The position numbers and the translations under genes were made by a program. From Mucilaginibacter sp. MD40 (GTDB taxonomy: Bacteria; Bacteroidota; Bacteroidia; Sphingobacteriales; Sphingobacteriaceae): DNA of 64,000 bases. The DNA is taken from contig NZ_NRSW01000001.1 of NCBI RefSeq assembly GCF_002288635.1, forward strand, positions 1,072,071-1,136,070, written 5' to 3'. Below, in pieces: positions 43,620 to 52,236 of the stretch. Under the pieces are notes generated by a model, which ran no database searches, was not told the DNA's origin, and worked only from the letters and a program-made list of their open reading frames with translations. Positions within the stretch are counted from its first letter, which is position 1; the number at the start of each line of letters is the position of its first letter.

Positions 43620-45356
43620 ATGGAAGATATACAAATTAAAAAAACCGGTACCGTTTATGACGCTATTGTTGTAGGCTCGGGTGCCGGTGGGGGTATGGCC
43701 GGTTACGTTTTGGCACATGCCGGGTTAAAGGTACTGATGCTGGAAGCCGGTGCTTACTTTGACCCTAAAACAGATTCGCAGCAGCTGAAATGGGCATGGG
43801 AATCGGCCCGCCGCGGCGCTGGTACTACACGCCCCTTCGGCGATTTTGATGCCGCTTACGGTGGCTGGGAGCTGGATGGCGAGCCTTATACCACTAAAGA
43901 CGGTACCGAATTCTCATGGTTCCGTGCGCGTATGCTGGGCGGCCGTACCAATCACTGGGGCCGTATCTCATTACGTATGGGGCCTGATGACTTTAAGCCT
44001 AAAGATGGTTTAACCGACCCGTGGCCTATTACCTATAACGACCTTAAACCTTTTTATGATAAGGTTGACCGCATGATAGGTGTTTACGGCACCGTTGAAA
44101 ATATTGAGAGCGAACCTGACGGTATATTTTTACCACCGCCAAAACCACGCTTAAATGAGTTATTTATTAAGCAGGGCGCAACCAAGGCGGGTGTTAAAGT
44201 AATTACCGGCCGTGGTTCGGTGTTAACTGAGGCTTTGAAAGATAATAAAGACCGTGGCGCTTGTTTCTTTTGCGGGCAATGCGGCCGCAGCTGTAAAGTT
44301 TACGGCGACTTCTCTGCATCATCATGTCTGGTTATCCCGGCGTTAAAAACAGGCAATCTGAAATTGATTACCAACGCTATGGTGCGTGAGGTATTAACTG
44401 ATAAGGAAGGCAAAGCTACCGGCGTATCATACGTTAACCGTGAGGATATGCAGGAATACCAGGTAAACGCCAAAATAGTTATCCTGGGAGCCAGCGCGGG
44501 CGAGTCTGCACGTTTATTGCTTAACTCCAAATCTTCGGCGCATCCCGGTGGTTTGGCTAACAGCAGTGGTGTTGTTGGTAAATATATTCATGATAGTACA
44601 GGCTCTGGCGCGGGTGGTTTCCTTCCGCAGTTGATGGATCGTAAACGCTATAATGAAGATGGTGTAGGTAGCGTGCACATCTACTCACCATGGTGGTTAG
44701 ATAACAAGAAACTGAACTTCCCGCGTGGTTACCACATTGAATACGGTGGCGGTATGCACATGCCATCATACGGTTTTGGCTGGGGCATACAGGATATGAA
44801 CGGCGCTGTACCGGGCCGCGATGGTAAAAAGAAACCGGGTGGTGGCTACGGGGCGTCGCTAAAAGATGATTACCGCCGTTTCTACGGTACACAGGTGGGC
44901 ATGGCCGGCCGTGGTACCGCTATTGCCCGTGCGGATAACTATTGCGAAATAGACCCGGATGGTGTAGTTGATAAATATGGTATCCCGGTACTGCGTTTCC
45001 ATTATAAATGGACCAACGACGAGATCAACCAGGCCAAGCACATGCAGGAAACCTTTGAAGAGATCTTACATAATATGGGTGCCATTTATGGCAAAATGCA
45101 GGGCCCCGAAACCAATTATGGTTTAGAGGCTCCGGGTAAGATCATCCATGAGGTAGGTACCGTACGTATGGGCGACGATCCAAAAAAATCGGCCCTAAAC
45201 AAATATTGCCAGGCGCATGATTGTAACAACCTGTTTGTGGTTGATGCCGCTCCGTTTGTTCAGCAAGGCGATAAAAACGCTACCTGGACTATCCTGGCGC
45301 TGAGCATGCGTACTGCCGAATACATTTTATCACAACGTAAAAAACTAAACGTATAA
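43620..45356 (+). CDS. GMC family oxidoreductase (glucoside 3-dehydrogenase-like catalytic subunit)
   Basis: A 578-residue FAD enzyme. FAD-binding VVGSGAGGGMAG (17-28), then GGRTNHWGRIS (107-117), and C-terminal HEVGTVRMG and QQGDKNATWTILAL with the catalytic His/Asn. A cysteine cluster at residues 215-236 (C215, C218, C221, C225, C236) resembles the iron-sulfur-binding site of FAD-glucose dehydrogenase/glucoside 3-dehydrogenase large subunits. It has no signal peptide; related enzymes hitchhike across the membrane with the Tat-signal-bearing small subunit, which is encoded 5 bp downstream. The likely reaction is oxidation of a sugar's C3-OH, passing electrons onward; no cytochrome subunit is encoded here. 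Confidence 0.93.
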   Translation: MEDIQIKKTGTVYDAIVVGSGAGGGMAGYVLAHAGLKVLMLEAGAYFDPKTDSQQLKWAWESARRGAGTTRPFGDFDAAYGGWELDGEPYTTKDGTEFSWFRARMLGGRTNHWGRISLRMGPDDFKPKDGLTDPWPITYNDLKPFYDKVDRMIGVYGTVENIESEPDGIFLPPPKPRLNELFIKQGATKAGVKVITGRGSVLTEALKDNKDRGACFFCGQCGRSCKVYGDFSASSCLVIPALKTGNLKLITNAMVREVLTDKEGKATGVSYVNREDMQEYQVNAKIVILGASAGESARLLLNSKSSAHPGGLANSSGVVGKYIHDSTGSGAGGFLPQLMDRKRYNEDGVGSVHIYSPWWLDNKKLNFPRGYHIEYGGGMHMPSYGFGWGIQDMNGAVPGRDGKKKPGGGYGASLKDDYRRFYGTQVGMAGRGTAIARADNYCEIDPDGVVDKYGIPVLRFHYKWTNDEINQAKHMQETFEEILHNMGAIYGKMQGPETNYGLEAPGKIIHEVGTVRMGDDPKKSALNKYCQAHDCNNLFVVDAAPFVQQGDKNATWTILALSMRTAEYILSQRKKLNV

Positions 45357-45361
45357 GCCTT

Positions 45362-46000
45362 ATGAACAGAAGAGAATCCCTTAAAGCCATAGGTTTAGGA
45401 ACCCTTACTACCGGGTTTTTAGTTGGCGTTGGCTGCAAAACCGGCGACAAGAAAGAACCTGAAACGGCAGAGGCCGGCAAGCAGGAAGCGGTGCCGGGCC
45501 GCCAGCCGGAAGAGGTAGAGCGTGAAAATAAACTAAAAGCCGAAAAATATTTTGATGAGCATGAGATGGCTACCATCACCGTGCTTGCTGATCTGATTAT
45601 CCCTAAGGATGAACACTCAGGCAGCGCATCTGACGCTAAAGTGCCGGAGTTTATAGAGTTTATTGTGAAGGATATCCCATCACATAAATTGCCTATGCGC
45701 GGTGGTTTAAAATGGATAGATATTTATTGCCTTAACCACTACGGTAACCCGTTTATCAAATGCAGCGCTAAACAACAAACCGAGCTACTTGACCAGATCG
45801 CTTACCCTTATGTTGCCAAGCCAGAAATGGCACAGGGTGTAAAGTTCTTTAGCCTGATGCGCGACCTTACAGCATCCGGTTTCTGGAGCAGTGAGATGGG
45901 TACCAAGGACATTGGTTACGCGGGTAACGCGCCTAACAAATGGACAGGCGTACCTGCCGACGTTTTAAAGCAATACGGCATGGAAAACGTAAAAATATAA
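45362..46000 (+). CDS. gluconate 2-dehydrogenase subunit 3 family protein (small subunit of the GMC dehydrogenase)
   Basis: A 212-residue protein with a twin-arginine start (MNRRESLKAIGLGTLTTGFLVGVGC), which may also be lipidated at Cys26. The body matches the PF13618 family: ITVLADLIIPKDEHSGSASDAKVPEFIEFIVKD (about 75-110), GLKWIDIYCLNHYGNPF, and a C-terminal FWSSEMGTKDIGYAGNAPNKWTGVP block. In Caulobacter-type lactose/glucoside 3-dehydrogenases this subunit escorts the FAD subunit through the Tat system. It starts 5 bp after the GMC gene and ends at a clear terminator. Confidence 0.9.
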   Translation: MNRRESLKAIGLGTLTTGFLVGVGCKTGDKKEPETAEAGKQEAVPGRQPEEVERENKLKAEKYFDEHEMATITVLADLIIPKDEHSGSASDAKVPEFIEFIVKDIPSHKLPMRGGLKWIDIYCLNHYGNPFIKCSAKQQTELLDQIAYPYVAKPEMAQGVKFFSLMRDLTASGFWSSEMGTKDIGYAGNAPNKWTGVPADVLKQYGMENVKI

Positions 46001-46005
46001 TGCTG

Positions 46006-46029
46006 ATGCCCCTGTAAAGGGGCATTTTT
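46006..46029. terminator. intrinsic terminator between GMC operon and response regulator
   Basis: Perfect 8-bp stem, ATGCCCCT (46006-46013) with AGGGGCAT (46018-46025), GTAA loop, T-run on plus strand. The response-regulator stop is at 46033, so it is shared by both transcripts. Confidence 0.85.
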
Positions 46030-46032
46030 GTT

Positions 46033-46716
46033 TTAATTGAACCAGCCGTGATGCGTGGCTACCTTAATAGCCGATGCTTTGTTGGATACATGCAGCTTAT
46101 CGTAAATATTGGCGATATGCTTGCGAACGGTGTGCGGGCTGATGAACAAGCGTTCGCCTATTTCCTGGTAGTTATGCCCATCAACAATATGGTTGAGTAT
46201 TTCCATTTCGCGGGCCGATAGGGCATATTCGTTATCCGCGGGAGGGTTTGTTTTAACGGGTTCAATCGTTTCCGGGTTGTTACGCAGCAGCTTTAATACT
46301 TTGTGGGCTATACGGGGCGACATCGGCACACCGCCTTCATATACAATGTCAGTAATGGCTTTTACAATGTTGGCTATTTTTTCATCCTTTAAAAGGTAAC
46401 CATCGGCGCCGGCTTTAATGGCTTCAAACAATTTGTTTTCATCATCAAAAACCGTAAGCATGAGAAAATGCATACCGGGGTATTTGCACTTGGCTATGGT
46501 TACGGCTTCAATGCCATTCATTACGGGCATCTCAATATCCATTAATACCACTGAGGGCCATAGTTCGGGGGCAAGCTTCTCCAGTTGGTTCAGGAAGTCT
46601 AATCCGTTTTGCGCCTGCAATACAATATTAATTTCGGTGTAAGCGGCAAAATTGCTCATTAGTGCTTCTCTAAGCAGGGGCTTATCATCTACAATGGCAA
46701 CTTTAATGCAACTCAT
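46033..46716 (-). CDS. response regulator transcription factor (NarL/LuxR type), orphan
   Basis: A 227-residue two-domain regulator. Receiver domain 1-125 with phospho-acceptor Asp60 (VVLMDIEMPVMNG), acidic pocket Asp10-Asp11, and Lys in YLLKDEK. LuxR-type HTH at about 160-225 (LSAREMEILNHIVDGHNYQEIGERLFISPHTVRKHIANIYDKL). No histidine kinase gene is adjacent, so its partner lies elsewhere. It is divergent from the YdcF-type gene, and two palindromes lie in the shared gap. Confidence 0.95.
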   Translation of the reverse strand: MSCIKVAIVDDKPLLREALMSNFAAYTEINIVLQAQNGLDFLNQLEKLAPELWPSVVLMDIEMPVMNGIEAVTIAKCKYPGMHFLMLTVFDDENKLFEAIKAGADGYLLKDEKIANIVKAITDIVYEGGVPMSPRIAHKVLKLLRNNPETIEPVKTNPPADNEYALSAREMEILNHIVDGHNYQEIGERLFISPHTVRKHIANIYDKLHVSNKASAIKVATHHGWFN

Positions 46717-46818
46717 TTTTTAGGGGAAGTGGATATAAATATAGCTGATTAGTTATAAATATTACCCGTTGGCTACGTTTAAATAACCTACAAAAAAACA
46801 CCAATCCGCTATAATCGG

Positions 46819-46853
46819 CAATACTGCATATGCGGTATTGTTAGTGCATGCAC
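46819..46853. promoter_or_regulatory. paired palindromes in the response regulator-ydcF gap
   Basis: CAATACTGCATATGCGGTATTG (22 nt, 46819-46840; one mismatched pair) and the perfect GTGCATGCAC (46844-46853) lie between the divergent genes at 46716 and 46900. The core TGCAT recurs in both. They are plausible dyad sites for a NarL-type regulator. A TAATTTGC element near 46885-46892 lies just before the YdcF-type ATG. Confidence 0.45.
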
Positions 46854-46899
46854 AATAAGCGTTAACAGCGCAGGTAAAAAATGCTAATTTGCTGCCATT

Positions 46900-47640
46900 A
46901 TGTATTTTGTACTTTCTAAGGTGCTTGTTGGCTTCGCGATGCCGTTATTTTGGGTGGTGGCTGTTTTGATATACGCCGCGTTTATTGGCAATAACAGGCG
47001 CAGGAAACAGGCGGTTATCGTTGGGCTTATTGTACTGTACTTCTTTTCGGTAAAGATTACTGCCGACATGTTCGCGCGCTTATGGGATACACCACCATAC
47101 ATACCGCATAACCAAACTTACAGCGCGGTTGTAATACTGGGTGGCATGGTTAGCGAGGACCGGCAGGGCAATAGTTATTTTAACAACGCTGCCGACCGTT
47201 ATTATAAGGGGCTGATGCTGTACCGCGCCGGAGTAGCTAAAAAAATAGTATTTACAGGAGGCAATGCTTCGCTTAACCCGGGTAAGTTTACCGAGGCCGC
47301 TTTTGTGCACTCGGAATTGTTAAAGGCAGGCGTTGCCGATAGTTCCATTATCCTGGAGAGTAAGGCAAGGAATACCATGGAAAACGCCGCATTTACCAAA
47401 CCACTTTTACAAAAAAATCATTTGAAACCACCATATTTATTAGTTACTTCGGCTTCGCATATGCCAAGGGCGAAGCTCCTTTTTAAAAAAGCCGGTATTG
47501 ATATTGTGGCCTACCCCTGCCAGTATCAGGAATCGGCGGAGCTGAGCTTTTTTGATTTTTTACCCGATACGGAGTCAATGGAACAATGGAATACCTACGT
47601 AAAGGAAGTAATAGGTTACGTGATTGCCCTATGCAGATAA
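46900..47640 (+). CDS. YdcF/DUF218 family membrane protein
   Basis: A 246-residue protein with two N-terminal hydrophobic segments (VLVGFAMPLFWVVAVLIYAAF, 7-27, and AVIVGLIVLYFFS, 36-48) followed by a DUF218 domain: AVVILGGMVSEDRQG (about 75-89), RYYKGLMLYRAGVAKKIVFTGGNA, and ESKARNTMENA plus VTSASHMPRAKLLFKKAGI. In E. coli relatives (ElyC, SanA, YdcF) the domain acts at the envelope. Function here is unknown. It is 4 bp upstream of the GH43 gene, so they are probably cotranscribed. Confidence 0.92.
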   Translation: MYFVLSKVLVGFAMPLFWVVAVLIYAAFIGNNRRRKQAVIVGLIVLYFFSVKITADMFARLWDTPPYIPHNQTYSAVVILGGMVSEDRQGNSYFNNAADRYYKGLMLYRAGVAKKIVFTGGNASLNPGKFTEAAFVHSELLKAGVADSSIILESKARNTMENAAFTKPLLQKNHLKPPYLLVTSASHMPRAKLLFKKAGIDIVAYPCQYQESAELSFFDFLPDTESMEQWNTYVKEVIGYVIALCR

Positions 47641-47644
47641 ATTT

Positions 47645-48619
47645 ATGAAAAAAGCGTTATTAGCATTATTGGTCATAGCCGGCTATGTACAGCCGCTGCT
47701 GGCCCAGAAAAAAACATCAGGGAACCCTATATTCCAGGGCTGGTATGCCGACCCGGAAGCGGCCATTTTTGGGAAAGAGTATTGGGTATATCCAACCTAC
47801 TCGGCACCATATAACCAGCAGGTGCATTTTGATGCCTTTTCATCTACAGACCTGGTGAACTGGACCAAGCATGATAATGTACTGGATTCATCTAACGTGA
47901 AATGGGCTAAACGCGCCATGTGGGCGCCGGCAATAGTAAAAAAGCAGGGAAAGTATTACTTCTTTTTCGGCGCTAATGATATACAGAATAACGAAGCGAC
48001 AGGCGGTATAGGTGTTGCCATTGCTGATAAGCCTGAAGGCCCTTTTAAAGACTACCTGGGGAAACCTTTGATAGATAAAATAGTGAATGGTGCGCAGCCT
48101 ATTGATCAGTTTGTTTTTAGGGATAAGGACGGCCAGTATTATATAATTTATGGCGGCTGGGGGCATTGCAATATTGCCAGGCTTAAAGATGATTTTACCG
48201 GGCTGGTACCTTTTGCCGATGGTACTACCTATCGCGAAATTACCCCAAAGGGTTATGTGGAAGGCCCGGTGATGTTTATACGTAAGGGTAAATATTATTT
48301 TATGTGGAGCGAGGGTGGCTGGACCGGCCCGGACTACCGCGTAGCCTATGCCGTCGGTAATAGTATAAATGGTCCGTTTAAGAAAGTCGGCGTTGTGCTG
48401 CAACAGGATGCTGCCATAGCTACTGGCGCGGGCCATCATTCCGTTATTCAAATACCCGGTACCGACGAGTGGTACATTATTTATCACCGCAGGCCGTTAA
48501 CCGAGACCGATGGCAACCATCGTGTTACCTGTATTGATAAAATGGAGTTCGACAAAAACGGCTTGATTAAACCCGTTAAGATCACTAACGAAGGGGTAAG
48601 TGCAAGACGCATCAAATAA
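47645..48619 (+). CDS. glycoside hydrolase family 43 protein
   Basis: A 324-residue secreted five-bladed propeller enzyme, signal ending PLLAQ (about 21). Catalytic triad assignments: general base Asp36 (GWYADPE), pKa modulator Asp154 (PIDQFVF), general acid Glu206 (YVEGPVM). Other blades show NWTKHDNVL, AMWAPAIVKKQGKYYFFFG and GHHSVIQIPGTDEWYIIYHRR. Members cleave arabinofuranosides, xylosides or galactans; which substrate is used cannot be told. The frame extends 7 codons upstream; start 47645 gives the signal peptide. It is 4 bp downstream of the YdcF-type gene and ends at a long palindrome. Confidence 0.93.
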   Translation: MKKALLALLVIAGYVQPLLAQKKTSGNPIFQGWYADPEAAIFGKEYWVYPTYSAPYNQQVHFDAFSSTDLVNWTKHDNVLDSSNVKWAKRAMWAPAIVKKQGKYYFFFGANDIQNNEATGGIGVAIADKPEGPFKDYLGKPLIDKIVNGAQPIDQFVFRDKDGQYYIIYGGWGHCNIARLKDDFTGLVPFADGTTYREITPKGYVEGPVMFIRKGKYYFMWSEGGWTGPDYRVAYAVGNSINGPFKKVGVVLQQDAAIATGAGHHSVIQIPGTDEWYIIYHRRPLTETDGNHRVTCIDKMEFDKNGLIKPVKITNEGVSARRIK

Positions 48620-48661
48620 ACAAAACGGGCTGTTGAATATTCAACAGCCCGTTTTGTTTAT
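48616..48661. terminator. perfect 46-nt palindrome, bidirectional terminator
   Basis: A palindrome without a single mismatch: 23-bp arms meeting at the centre (48638/48639), GC-rich in the middle and T/A-rich outside. It spans the GH43 stop codon and lies between convergent genes. Confidence 0.85.
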
Positions 48662-48675
48662 ATCTATCCCGGTGT

Positions 48676-50067
48676 TTAAACGATCCGCATATTTTCGGCA
48701 TCCCATTTAATTACTTTATTCTGGAAATAGCTGTCGTTACAGGCCAGCGCGGGCGCTGCCGCCCTAAAACCGAAAACGGCATCTTCAACCACTGGTTTAC
48801 CGGTACGTATGGCATCAAAAAAGTTGGCAAAGTGATCATTGGAGGCATTGTATCCCTCCGGAGCACGGTATACTATCGGGTCAAACGAAGGCGTTTCCTG
48901 TTGCGCTTTGGTCCAGCGGGCATTGTAAGCATCCATCAGTTTTTTCTGCTCGGCCTGGGTAAAGGTCCCGAACGAATCCCATCCGCCAATACCCGGTGCT
49001 TCGGGCATTTTATTTTTGCGGATGGTAAAGGCCTCTTCGTCGTTAAGGTCAATAACACCTTCGGAACCTACGATCTTGGTAGTACCATGGTCGCCCTCGC
49101 CGCTAATAAAATTCACCCTCAATAACACCTGGAAGGCGGGGTGCTCCTTGGTATCGCCGTAATGGATAACGGCGCTCATGGTATCGGGTACGTTCCGGCC
49201 ATCTTTCCAGTAAACCAGGTCGCCAATAGAATAAATGCTTTCCGGGCCTTTTGAGCCGGTAATGAAATGTATACCACTCAACAAATGCACAAACAGGTCG
49301 CCTGCCACGCCTGTGCCATACTCACGGTAGTTCCTCCACCTGAAAAATCTTTTCGCATCAAAATCATGCTTAACATCAGCATTAGCCTGGTATCTTGCCC
49401 AATCCACGTTTTGTAGGTTGGCATCGGTAGGTATGGTATATTGCCATGCCCCCAAAGCGCTTTGCCGGTTAAATGATGCCTCTATGGAGTTAATTTTCCC
49501 TATGGCTCCGGCTTCGTACATCTCTTTTGCCTTACGATAGGCAATACTGCTCACCCGCTGGCTACCGACCTGGAATACCGCTTTGGTTGCTTTTTGCACG
49601 CGTATCTCCTCCAACCCCTGGCTTATTTTATGCACCATAGGCTTTTCGCTGTATACCGCTTTGCCTTTATGCATGGCGTCTATGGCTATCTGGCTGTGCC
49701 AGTTGTCGCTTGTGGCTATTATTACCGCGTCAATATCTTTACGTTCGAGTATCTCCCGGTGGTCCATTGTGGTGAAGAGGTTTTGCCCGTAAACTTCTTT
49801 GGCATGGGCCAGGCGGCCTTTGTACAGGTCGCAAACCCCAACCAGTTCTACACCGGGTACGGTTAAAGCCGCTTTGGTATCGGCAAAGCCCATAATACCC
49901 ATACCAATAGTGGCAATGCGTACCTTATCATTCGGGCTTACCCTTTTTTCAGCTTTAAGTATGCGCGTTTCGTGTTCTTCTTTTGCCGCCCAGCTGTTGA
50001 GCGAGGCCGATGTAAGCAAAACGGATGTTCCCAGGTGCTTTAAAAACTTTCTGCGATCGGTTGACAT
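48676..50067 (-). CDS. Tat-exported Gfo/Idh/MocA family oxidoreductase
   Basis: A 463-residue NAD(P)-dependent dehydrogenase with a twin-arginine signal (STDRRKFLKHLGTSVLLTSASLNSWA). The Rossmann part has IGMGIMG (54-60), ATSDNWHSQIAIDAMHKGKAVYSEKPM (the EKP motif) and the C-terminal alpha/beta domain. Exported members of the family act on 3-keto- or inositol-type sugars; in the Bacteroidota 3-keto-glycoside pathway, similar oxidoreductases sit beside DUF1080 proteins. It converges with the GH43 gene. Gene order does not link it to the DUF1080-GMC operon directly (5-6 kb away). Confidence 0.93.
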   Translation of the reverse strand: MSTDRRKFLKHLGTSVLLTSASLNSWAAKEEHETRILKAEKRVSPNDKVRIATIGMGIMGFADTKAALTVPGVELVGVCDLYKGRLAHAKEVYGQNLFTTMDHREILERKDIDAVIIATSDNWHSQIAIDAMHKGKAVYSEKPMVHKISQGLEEIRVQKATKAVFQVGSQRVSSIAYRKAKEMYEAGAIGKINSIEASFNRQSALGAWQYTIPTDANLQNVDWARYQANADVKHDFDAKRFFRWRNYREYGTGVAGDLFVHLLSGIHFITGSKGPESIYSIGDLVYWKDGRNVPDTMSAVIHYGDTKEHPAFQVLLRVNFISGEGDHGTTKIVGSEGVIDLNDEEAFTIRKNKMPEAPGIGGWDSFGTFTQAEQKKLMDAYNARWTKAQQETPSFDPIVYRAPEGYNASNDHFANFFDAIRTGKPVVEDAVFGFRAAAPALACNDSYFQNKVIKWDAENMRIV

Positions 50068-50189
50068 ATTGTAGATATTAATTGGTTATGCCGCTGGCGC
50101 GGACGGTTAAAGTTGAATTGGCAATTTAATAAAAAAACAGGTCGGGATAAGCCTTGTTAATTTAATATCAATCGTTTGCGTGCAAAAAA

Positions 50190-50215
50190 AACTTTTTAAT
50201 ATTATTTAAAAAGTT
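50190..50215. promoter_or_regulatory. 10-bp inverted repeat in the Gfo/Idh-GH20 gap
   Basis: AACTTTTTAA (50190-50199) and TTAAAAAGTT (50206-50215) with a 6-nt spacer, 41 bp before the GH20 ATG in the 188-bp divergent gap. It may be an operator, a hairpin, or chance in AT-rich DNA. Confidence 0.35.
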
Positions 50216-50255
50216 ATAAATTGCAATCATCCAATTAAAATTACGCCAAACCATT

Positions 50256-52157
50256 ATGAAAAAACTTTCCTTGTTTGTGTTATGCTGTTTAGCAGGTATG
50301 AGCGCTTTTGCCCAGGCCGATAAAGGCATCGCCATTATTCCTGAACCGGTAAGCATGGTGCAGCACACCGGCCAGTACGTGCTCCCGGTAGCCATTACCG
50401 TGCAGGCGCCCTTAACACAGCCCATGACACCGGTGCTCGACCTGATCAAAAATAAGTTCTCCACTGCTACCGGTAAAATGGTACATTTGAAAGCAAGTGC
50501 GCCAACCGCGGCCATTAAACTCATCCTGAACAAGGTTGCCGATAACACTATTGGCAAGGAAGGATACTACCTGTCGGCTAAAGCTAACGGGGTAACCATT
50601 AAAGCCAATACCGAAGCCGGGTTGTACTATGGTATGCAAACACTCTTCCAGTTACTGCCAAAAGAAATTGAGAGCAAAGAGGTGGTTAAGAATGTAAAAT
50701 GGACCATACCAGCGGTTGATATTACCGATTACCCCAGATTTGCATGGCGCGGCTTAATGCTGGATGTATCAAGGCATTTCTTCACTAAAAAAGAGGTGAT
50801 GAGCTATATTGATAATATGGCTAAATACAAGCTTAACCTGTTTCACTGGCATTTGACCGATGATGAAGGCTGGCGTGTTGAAATTAAGAGCTATCCAAAA
50901 CTGACTACCGTGGGCGCTTACAACGTTAAACGCGAAGGCGAGTTTGGCAACTTTACCCCACCCAAGCCCGATGAGCCACGTAACTATGGTGGTTTTTATA
51001 CCCAGGATGATATCCGTGAAGTGGTGAAATACGCCCAGGAACGTTTTGTAAACATCCTGCCGGAGATTGATGTGCCCGGCCATAGTTTGGCCGCAGTAGC
51101 TGCTTATCCCGAGCTATCTGCTACTCCCGGTGCTGATAAATATGTAGTACGCTCGGGCGAGCGGATAATGGACTGGACAAAACCGGGCCACCCTGCTTTG
51201 GTGGATAATACGTTAAACCCTGCCGGAGAATTTACTTACCAGTTCCTGGATAAAGTGGTTGGCGAAGTAGCGCAGCTGTTCCCGTTCGGTTACATACACA
51301 TGGGTGGCGACGAATGTGCCAAAAATTTCTGGGAACAGAGTGCCGAGGTAAAGGCATTAATGGCTAAAGAGAACCTGAAAACACAGGAAGAAGTACAAAG
51401 CTATTTTGAAAAACGATTAGAGAAGATCGTTGAATCAAAAGGGAAAAAATTTATGGGTTGGGATGAGATACTCGAGGGCGGTTTGGGCCCTAACGCGGCA
51501 GTGATGAGCTGGCGCGGTGTGCAAGGCGGTATAGAGGCTGCCAAGCTGGGCCACGAGGTAGTGATGAGCCCTACCACTTTCGTTTACCTGGACTATATGC
51601 AGAGCGACCCCATTATGGAGCCGCATGTTTATGCTACCCTGCGTTTAAGCAAAACCTATGAGTTTGACCCTGTGCCAGAAGGTGTAAACGCCAAATTAAT
51701 AAAAGGCGGGCAGGCCAATTTGTGGACCGAACAGGTGTACAACATCAGACAAGCCGAATACATGACCTGGCCACGTGGCTTTGCTTTGGCCGAATGTGTT
51801 TGGTCGCCGAAGGCAAAAAAGAACTTTAACGACTTCTTTAACCGGGTAGAAAAGCATTTTGCCCGTTTTGATGAGGCCGAGATCAAGTATGCGCCAAGCG
51901 TTTACGACCCAATATTTAAAGCAGGCTTTAACCCTGATAGCACGCTTAACGTAACCCTTACTACCGAGGTGCCCGGGCTGGATATCTATTACAGCTTTGA
52001 TAACTCATACCCGGATAGGTTTTACCCTAAATATACCGGTGTGCTTAACGTACCTATTGATGCTACCCAGCTACGTGTAATTACTTACCGTGGTAAAAAG
52101 CCTGTAGGCCGTATGGTTACCATGCCTATAACTGAATTACGGAAGAGGATAAAGTAG
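50256..52157 (+). CDS. GH20 beta-N-acetylhexosaminidase
   Basis: A 633-residue exported enzyme; signal ends SAFAQ (20). N-terminal domain (30-155) is the glycohydro_20b fold, then the TIM barrel with FAWRGLMLDVSRHFF (162-176), NLFHWHLTDDEGWRVEIKSYP (194-214), PEIDVPGHS (269-277) and the catalytic pair Asp352-Glu353 in HMGGDECAKNFW. The C-terminal tail (about 560-633) resembles a chitobiase C-terminal module (GLDIYYSFDNSYP). Removes terminal GlcNAc or GalNAc from glycans, for use as a carbon source or for peptidoglycan/chitin recycling. Monocistronic, with an excellent terminator. Confidence 0.96.
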   Translation: MKKLSLFVLCCLAGMSAFAQADKGIAIIPEPVSMVQHTGQYVLPVAITVQAPLTQPMTPVLDLIKNKFSTATGKMVHLKASAPTAAIKLILNKVADNTIGKEGYYLSAKANGVTIKANTEAGLYYGMQTLFQLLPKEIESKEVVKNVKWTIPAVDITDYPRFAWRGLMLDVSRHFFTKKEVMSYIDNMAKYKLNLFHWHLTDDEGWRVEIKSYPKLTTVGAYNVKREGEFGNFTPPKPDEPRNYGGFYTQDDIREVVKYAQERFVNILPEIDVPGHSLAAVAAYPELSATPGADKYVVRSGERIMDWTKPGHPALVDNTLNPAGEFTYQFLDKVVGEVAQLFPFGYIHMGGDECAKNFWEQSAEVKALMAKENLKTQEEVQSYFEKRLEKIVESKGKKFMGWDEILEGGLGPNAAVMSWRGVQGGIEAAKLGHEVVMSPTTFVYLDYMQSDPIMEPHVYATLRLSKTYEFDPVPEGVNAKLIKGGQANLWTEQVYNIRQAEYMTWPRGFALAECVWSPKAKKNFNDFFNRVEKHFARFDEAEIKYAPSVYDPIFKAGFNPDSTLNVTLTTEVPGLDIYYSFDNSYPDRFYPKYTGVLNVPIDATQLRVITYRGKKPVGRMVTMPITELRKRIK

Positions 52158-52167
52158 TTTTCCGTAT

Positions 52168-52210
52168 TAAAACAAAGAAGCCGGCGCTAAACGCCGGCTT
52201 CTTTGTTTTA
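52168..52210. terminator. intrinsic terminator after GH20
   Basis: A 19-bp stem (52168-52186 with 52192-52210) with a 5-nt loop and T/A-rich flanks, active in both directions between the convergent GH20 and SRPBCC genes. Confidence 0.9.
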
Positions 52211-52236
52211 TAATGTATGGCTTTACGGCAGGTGTA

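Noticed and set aside
46900..48619. Polysaccharide-utilisation locus centred on GH43
   Set aside because: No SusC/SusD adjoins GH43 or GH20; the SusCD operon is about 18 kb away and separated by housekeeping genes.
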